Origin: Luzula sylvatica
Taxonomy: Eukaryota; Streptophyta; Magnoliopsida; Poales; Juncaceae
Direction: 5' to 3'
Assembly (NCBI GenBank): GCA_946800325.1
Contig: OX326958.1
Span: 2,180,001-2,244,000 of the forward strand
DNA length: 64,000 nucleotides
Below, piece after piece: positions 56,521 to 64,000 of the stretch; within the stretch, counting starts at the first letter, position 1; each line of letters begins with the position of its first letter. The notes beneath the pieces were generated by a model. That model did no database searches. It was not told the DNA's origin and worked only from the letters and a program-made list of their open reading frames with translations. Both the position numbers and the translations under genes were made by a program.

Positions 56521-59500
56521 TTGAGATGGTTTGGATCGAATCTTTTATTACGTAACTTTTCACCAAATTGTACAAACACTAAGAAAGTTTTCTTTTCGAT
56601 TCATTACAATCTTTTTGCGCTTTGAGGAGTTCAAATAACGTTTTTTAGATCATTTGTATCGTATATTTTACTACCTAACTTTTCAGCAATTTTACAAACA
56701 CTAAGAAAGTTTGTTTTTTAATTCATAACAATCTTTTAACGCTACGAGGAGTCCAAATAACGTGTTTTGAGATGGTTTGGCTCTAATCCTTTACTACATA
56801 ACTTTTCACCAAATTTGTACAAACACTAAGAAAGTTGTCTTTTCGATTCATAACAATATTTTTACGCTTTGAGGAGTTAAAATAACGTGTTTTTAGATCA
56901 TTTGTATCGTATCATTTACTACATTACTTTTCACAAAATTTTACAAACACTAAGAAAGTTTGTTTTTCGATTCATATTGATCATTTAACGCTCCGAGGAG
57001 TCTAAATAACATGTTTTTGAGACGGTTTGGATCGAATCTTTACTACGTAAGTTTTCACCAAATTGTACAAACACTAAGAAAGTTTTCTTTTCGATTCATA
57101 CGAATCTTTTTACGCTTTAAGGAGTTCAAATAACGTGTTTTTAGATCATATCTATCGTATCATTTACTCCATAAGTTTTCACCAAATTTTACAAACACTC
57201 AGAAAGTTCGTTTTTCGAATCATAACATTCTTTTAACGTTCTGAGGAGTCCAAATAAGGTGTTTTAAGATGGTTTGGATCTAATCATTTACTACGTAACT
57301 TTTCACCAAATTTGTACATTCACTAAGAAAGTTTTCTTTTCGATTCATAGCAATCTTTATACGATTTGAGGAGTTCAAATAACATGTTTTTAGAACATTT
57401 GTATCGTATCTTTTACTACATAACTTTTCACCAAATTTTACAAACACTAAGAAAGTTTGTTTTTCGATTCATACCATTCTTTTAACGCTATGAAGAGTCC
57501 AAATAACTTGTTTTGAGATGGTTTCGTTCAAATGTTTTACTACGTGACTTTTCACCAAATTGTACAAACACTAAGATAGTTTTCTATTCGATTCATAGCA
57601 ATCTTTTTTATGTTTTGTGGAGTTCAAATAACGTGTTTTCAGATCGTTTGTATCGTATCTTTCACTACGTAACTTTTCACCAAATTTTACAAACACTAAG
57701 AAAGTTTGTTTTTTGATTCATTACAATCTTTTAACTCTCCGAGGAGTCCAAATAACTTGTTTTTGAGATGGTTTGGATCGAGTCTTTTACTACATTACTT
57801 TTCACCAAATTGTGTATAAACACTAAGAAAGTTTCTTTCCGATTCACAGCAATCTTTTTACGTTTTGAGGAGTTCAAATAATGTGTTTTTAGATCATTCG
57901 TATCGTATCTTTGACTACGTAACTTTTCACCAAATTTAACAAACACTAAGAAACCTTGTTTTTCGATTCATACTATTCTTTTAACGCAATGAGGAGTGCA
58001 AATAACATGTTTTGAGATGGTTTCGATCGAATGTTTTACTACGTAACTTTTCACCAAATTGTAAAAACACTAAGAAAGTTTTCTATTCGATTCATAGCAA
58101 TCTTTTTACGTTTTGAGGAGTTCAAATAACGTGTTTTTAGATCGTTAGTATCGTATCTTTCACTACGTAACTTTTCACCAAATTTTACAAACACTAAGAA
58201 AGTTTGTTCTTCAATTCATACCATTCTTTTAACGCTATGAGGAGTCCAAATAACGTGTTTTGAGATTGTTTGGATTGAATGTTTTACTGCATAACTTTTC
58301 ACCAAATTTTACAAACACTAGGATTGTTTTCTATTCGACTCATAGCAATCTTTTTACGTTTTGGGGAGTTCAAATAACGTGTTTTTAGATCGTTTGTATC
58401 GTATCTTTCACTACGTAACTTTTCAACAAATTTTAGAAACACTAAGAAAGTTTGTTTTTCGATTCATAACAATCTTATAACTCACTGAGGAGCCCAAATA
58501 ACTTGTTTTTGAGATGGTTTGGATCGTATCTTTTACTACGTAACTTTTCACCAAATTGTAAAAACACTAAGAAAGTTTTCTATTCGATTCATAGCAATCT
58601 TTTTACGTTTTGAGGAGTTCAAATAACGTGTTTTTAGATCGTTAGTATCGTATCTTTCACTACGTAACTTTTCACCAAATTTTACAAACACTAAGAAAGT
58701 TTGTTCTTCAATTCATACCATTCTTTTAACGCTATGAGGAGTCCAAATAACGTGTTTTGAGATTGTTTGGATTGAATGTTTTACTACGTAACTTTTCACC
58801 AAATTTTACAAACACTAGGATAGTTTTCTATTCGACTCATAGCAATCTTTTTACGTTTAGGGGAGTTCAAATAACGTGTTTTTAGATCGTTTGTATCGTA
58901 TCTTTCACTACGTAACTTTTCAACAAATTTTACAAACACTAAGAAAGTTTGTTTTTCGATTCATAACAATCTTATAACTCACTGAGGAGCCCAAATAACT
59001 TGTTTTTGAAATGGTTTGGATCGAATCTTTTACTACGTAACGTTTCACCAAATTTTACAAACACTAAGAAAGTTTGTTTTTCGATTCATAACAATCTTAT
59101 AACTCTCCGAGGAGCCCAAATAACTTGTTTTTGAGATGGTTCGGATCGAATCTTTTACTACGTAACTTTTCACCAAATTGTACAAACACTAAGAAAGTTT
59201 CCTTTTCTATTCATAGCAATTTTTTTACGTTTTGAGGAGTTCAAATAACGTGTTTTTAGATCATTTGTATCGTATCTTTTACTACGTAACTTTTCACCAA
59301 ATTTTACAAACACTAAGAAAGTTTGTTTTTCGATTCACAACAATCTTATAACTCTCTAAGCAGCTCAAATAACTTGTTTTTGAGTTGGTTTAGATCGAAT
59401 CTTTTACTACGTAACTTTGCACCAAATTGTACAAACAATAAGAAAGATTTCTATTTGATTCATAGCAATTTTTTTACGATTTGAGGAGTTCAAATAACGT

Positions 59501-61100
59501 GTTTTTAGATCGTTTGTATCGTATCTTTCACTACGTAACTTTTCACCAAAATGTACAAACACTAAGAAATTTTGTTTTTCGATTCATAACAATCTTATAA
59601 CTCTCTGAGTAGCCCAAATAACTTGTTTTTGAGATGGTTTGGATCGAATCTTTTACTACGTAAGTTTTCACCAAATTGTACAAACACTAAGAAATTTTCC
59701 TTTTCGATTCATAGCAATCTTTTTACGTTTTGAGGAGTTCAAATAAAGTGTTTTTAGATCATTTGTATCGTATCTTTTACTACGTAACTTTTCACCAAAT
59801 TGTACAAACACTAAGAAAGTTTTTTTTCGATTCATACCATTCTTTTAGCGTTATGAGGAGTCCAAAACACGTTATTTGAGATGGTGTCGATTGAATGTTT
59901 TACTACGTAACTTTTCACCAAATTGTACAAACACTAAGATAGTTTTCTATTCGACTCATAGCAATCTTTTTTCGTTTTGGGGAGTTCAAATAACGTGTTT
60001 TTAGACCGTTATTATCGTATCTTTCGCGACGTAACTTTTCACCAAATTTTAGAAACACTAAGCAGCTTTGTTTTTCAATTCATAACAATCTTATAACTCT
60101 CTGAGGAGCTCAAATAACTTGTTTATGAGATGGTCTGGATCAAATCTTTTACAACGTAACTTTTCACCAAATTGTACAAATACTAAGAAAGTTTTCTTTT
60201 CGATTCATAGCAATCTTTTTACGTGTTTAGGAGTTCAAATAACGTGTTTTTAGATCTTTTGTATCGTATCTTTCGCTACGTAACTTTTCACCAAATTTTA
60301 CAAACACTAAGAAAGTTTGTTTTTCGATTCATAACAATCACATAACTCTCTGAGGAGCCCAAATAACTTGTTTTTGAGATGGTTTGGATCGAATCTTTTA
60401 CAATGTACCTTTTCACCAAATTGTACAAAAACTAAGAAAGTTTCTTTTTCTATCCATAGCAATCTTTTTACGTTTTGAGGAGTTCAAATAACGTGTTTTT
60501 AAATCTTTTGTATCGTATCTTTTACTACATAACTTTTCACCAAATTTTACAAATACTATGAAAATTTGTTTTTCGATTCATACCATTCTTTTAACGCTAT
60601 GAGGAGTCCAAATAACGTGTTTTGAGATGGTTTCTATCGAATGTTTTACTACGTAACTTTTCACCAAATTGTACAAACACTAAGAAAGTTTTATATTCGA
60701 TTCATAGCAATCTTTTTACGTTTTGAGGAGTTCAAATTGTATCGTATCTTTTACTATATAACTTTTCACCAAATTTTATAAACACTAAGAAAGTTTGTTT
60801 TTCGATTCACAACAATCTTATAACTCTCTGAGTAGCTCAAATAACTTGTTTTTGAGATGGTTTGGATCGGATCTTTTACTACGTAACTTTTCACCAAATT
60901 GTACAAACACTAAGAAAGTTTTCTATTCGATTCATAGCAATCTTTTTACGATTTCAGGAGTTCAAATAACGTGTTGTTAGATCGTTTAAATCGTATCATT
61001 CACTACGTAACTTTTCACCAAATTTTACAAACACTAAGAAAGTTTGTTTTTCGATTCATAACAATCTTATAACTCTCTGAGGAGCCCACATAACTTGTTT
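56521..61100. repeat. Higher-order repeat unit 2 (4,580 bp)
   Basis: Matches unit 1 and unit 3 at an exact 4,580-bp offset. It shares with unit 3 a set of variants absent from unit 1 (for example TTTCGTTCAAATG, ACTGCATAAC, GGATTGTTTTC, CACTCAGAAAG). Confidence 0.92.
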
Positions 61101-64000
61101 TTGAGATGGTTTGGATCGAATCTTTTATTACGTAACTTTTCACCAAATTGTACAAACACTAAGAAAGTTTTCTTTTCGATTCATTACAATCTTTTTGCGC
61201 TTTGAGGAGTTCAAATAACGTTTTTTAGATCATTTGTATCGTATATTTTACTACCTAACTTTTCAGCAATTTTACAAACACTAAGAAAGTTTGTTTTTTA
61301 ATTCATAACAATCTTTTAACGCTACGAGGAGTCCAAATAACGTGTTTTGAGATGGTTTGGCTCTAATCCTTTACTACATAACTTTTCACCAAATTTGTAC
61401 AAACACTAAGAAAGTTGTCTTTTCGATTCATAACAATATTTTTACGCTTTGAGGAGTTAAAATAACGTGTTTTTAGATCATTTGTATCGTATCATTTACT
61501 ACATTACTTTTCACAAAATTTTACAAACACTAAGAAAGTTTGTTTTTCGATTCATATTGATCATTTAACGCTCCGAGGAGTCTAAATAACATGTTTTTGA
61601 GACGGTTTGGATCGAATCTTTACTACGTAAGTTTTCACCAAATTGTACAAACACTAAGAAAGTTTTCTTTTCGATTCATACGAATCTTTTTACGCTTTAA
61701 GGAGTTCAAATAACGTGTTTTTAGATCATATCTATCGTATCATTTACTCCATAAGTTTTCACCAAATTTTACAAACACTCAGAAAGTTCGTTTTTCGAAT
61801 CATAACATTCTTTTAACGTTCTGAGGAGTCCAAATAAGGTGTTTTAAGATGGTTTGGATCTAATCATTTACTACGTAACTTTTCACCAAATTTGTACATT
61901 CACTAAGAAAGTTTTCTTTTCGATTCATAGCAATCTTTATACGATTTGAGGAGTTCAAATAACATGTTTTTAGAACATTTGTATCGTATCTTTTACTACA
62001 TAACTTTTCACCAAATTTTACAAACACTAAGAAAGTTTGTTTTTCGATTCATACCATTCTTTTAACGCTATGAAGAGTCCAAATAACTTGTTTTGAGATG
62101 GTTTCGTTCAAATGTTTTACTACGTGACTTTTCACCAAATTGTACAAACACTAAGATAGTTTTCTATTCGATTCATAGCAATCTTTTTTATGTTTTGTGG
62201 AGTTCAAATAACGTGTTTTCAGATCGTTTGTATCGTATCTTTCACTACGTAACTTTTCACCAAATTTTACAAACACTAAGAAAGTTTGTTTTTTGATTCA
62301 TTACAATCTTTTAACTCTCCGAGGAGTCCAAATAACTTGTTTTTGAGATGGTTTGGATCGAGTCTTTTACTACATTACTTTTCACCAAATTGTGTATAAA
62401 CACTAAGAAAGTTTCTTTCCGATTCACAGCAATCTTTTTACGTTTTGAGGAGTTCAAATAATGTGTTTTTAGATCATTCGTATCGTATCTTTGACTACGT
62501 AACTTTTCACCAAATTTAACAAACACTAAGAAACCTTGTTTTTCGATTCATACTATTCTTTTAACGCAATGAGGAGTGCAAATAACATGTTTTGAGATGG
62601 TTTCGATCGAATGTTTTACTACGTAACTTTTCACCAAATTGTAAAAACACTAAGAAAGTTTTCTATTCGATTCATAGCAATCTTTTTACGTTTTGAGGAG
62701 TTCAAATAACGTGTTTTTAGATCGTTAGTATCGTATCTTTCACTACGTAACTTTTCACCAAATTTTACAAACACTAAGAAAGTTTGTTCTTCAATTCATA
62801 CCATTCTTTTAACGCTATGAGGAGTCCAAATAACGTGTTTTGAGATTGTTTGGATTGAATGTTTTACTGCATAACTTTTCACCAAATTTTACAAACACTA
62901 GGATTGTTTTCTATTCGACTCATAGCAATCTTTTTACGTTTTGGGGAGTTCAAATAACGTGTTTTTAGATCGTTTGTATCGTATCTTTCACTACGTAACT
63001 TTTCAACAAATTTTAGAAACACTAAGAAAGTTTGTTTTTCGATTCATAACAATCTTATAACTCACTGAGGAGCCCAAATAACTTGTTTTTGAGATGGTTT
63101 GGATCGTATCTTTTACTACGTAACTTTTCACCAAATTGTAAAAACACTAAGAAAGTTTTCTATTCGATTCATAGCAATCTTTTTACGTTTTGAGGAGTTC
63201 AAATAACGTGTTTTTAGATCGTTAGTATCGTATCTTTCACTACGTAACTTTTCACCAAATTTTACAAACACTAAGAAAGTTTGTTCTTCAATTCATACCA
63301 TTCTTTTAACGCTATGAGGAGTCCAAATAACGTGTTTTGAGATTGTTTGGATTGAATGTTTTACTACGTAACTTTTCACCAAATTTTACAAACACTAGGA
63401 TAGTTTTCTATTCGACTCATAGCAATCTTTTTACGCTTTGGGGAGTTCAAATAACGTGTTTTTAGATCGTTTGTATCGTATCTTTCACTACGTACCTTTT
63501 CAACAAATTTTACAAACACTTAGAAAGTTTGTTTTTCGATTCATAACAATCTTATAACTCACTGAGGAGCCCAAATAACTTGTTTTTGAAATGGTTTGGA
63601 TCGAATCTTTTACTACGTAACGTTTCACCAAATTTTACAAACACTAAGAAAGTTTGTTTTTCGATTCATAACAATCTTATAACTCTCCGAGGAGCCCAAA
63701 TAACTTGTTTTTGAGATGGTTCGGATCGAATCTTTTACTACGTAACTTTTCACCAAATTGTACAAACACTAAGAAAGTTTCCTTTTCTATTCATAGCAAT
63801 TTTTTTACGTTTTGAGGAGTTCAAATAACGTGTTTTTAGATCATTTGTATCGTATCTTTTACTACGTAACTTTTCACCAAATTTTACAAACACTAAGAAA
63901 GTTTGTTTTTCGATTCACAACAATCTTATAACTCTCTAAGCAGCTCAAATAACTTGTTTTTGAGTTGGTTTAGATCGAATCTTTTACTACGTAACTTTGA
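61101..64000. repeat. Higher-order repeat unit 3, cut by window end
   Basis: The first 2,900 bp of a further unit. By eye it is identical to unit 2 except for a cluster of four changes between about 63436 and 63521 and the last base of the window. The array is likely to continue. Confidence 0.9.

Larger units (their letters stand above)
49313..64000. repeat. AT-rich satellite array, about 124-bp monomers in A/B dimers
   Basis: An uninterrupted tandem array of roughly 118 monomers that reaches the window end. The shared core is GATTCATA, CAATCTTTT, ACGCT, GAGGAGT, CAAATAACGTGTTTTT, TTTTACTACGTAACTTTTCA, CCAAATT, ACAAACACTAAGAAAGTTT. Type A has AGGAGTCC and GAGATGGTTTGGATCGAATC; type B has AGGAGTTC and AGATCATTTGTATCGTATC. 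They alternate, giving a dimer of about 248 bp. Breaks in alternation and partial monomers occur near 49680, 50225, 54470 and 56155. Short open frames recur inside but are repeat artefacts. Its chromosomal location (centromeric, subtelomeric or interstitial) cannot be told from the sequence. Confidence 0.97.

Noticed and set aside
52933..62526. Identical short open frames recurring in the satellite (about 61-71 codons, both strands)
   Set aside because: They repeat at 4,580-bp spacing only because the satellite unit does. They have no domain, no leader and contain the satellite words in frame.
49313..64000. CRISPR-like appearance of regularly spaced repeats
   Set aside because: The whole 124-bp unit is repeated with no unique spacers, and the window is plant nuclear DNA.

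Overview
This is nuclear DNA of a flowering plant, most likely a eudicot. The evidence is four intron-containing plant genes, AT-rich intergenic DNA packed with plant transposons, and a long plant-type satellite. A more precise placement (an asterid is possible) cannot be supported from the sequence alone. All splice junctions were placed by hand from GT..AG signals, reading phase and remembered family similarity; no search was run.

Layout. 1-9.8 kb: AT-rich repeat-dominated DNA with two Helitron-type 3' ends, a 2-kb inverted-repeat DNA element, a tRNA-derived SINE with a 15-bp target duplication and small MITEs. 9.8-12.3 kb: a foldback MITE with a 9-bp target duplication lies directly upstream of an 8-exon GEK1/DTD2 D-aminoacyl-tRNA deacylase gene. 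13.5-14.2 kb: a hAT-like MITE. 14.2-24.3 kb: an AT-rich tandem repeat of about 560 bp, interrupted by an 8,096-bp LTR retrotransposon. That element is on the minus strand, has 1,405-bp LTRs that are almost identical, a perfect 5-bp target duplication, a Met-tRNA primer site and a polypurine tract. It carries copia-type gag but no protease, integrase or reverse transcriptase, plus an extra downstream ORF. 26.1-42.8 kb: the 17-exon gene for BIG, the plant UBR4/calossin-type giant protein (5,019 residues predicted). 43.9-47.2 kb: a 17-exon plastid ABC1-family kinase of the ABC1K7/SIA1 type. 47.6-48.5 kb: a convergent minus-strand TRAPP subunit gene of the TRS33/TRAPPC6 type. 49.3-64.0 kb: an uninterrupted AT-rich satellite of about 124-bp monomers arranged as alternating A/B dimers, with a 4,580-bp higher-order unit repeated from about 51.94 kb to the window end.

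The four genes have unrelated housekeeping roles (tRNA proofreading and aldehyde protection, auxin transport/N-degron-type regulation, chloroplast lipid or redox homeostasis, vesicle tethering) and show no sign of working as a cluster. The most unusual features are the palindromic CGTTCGAACG arrays in the U3 of the LTR element and again upstream of its extra ORF, the mosaic identity of the 4.58-kb satellite units, and an in-frame stop-free last intron in the TRAPP gene.
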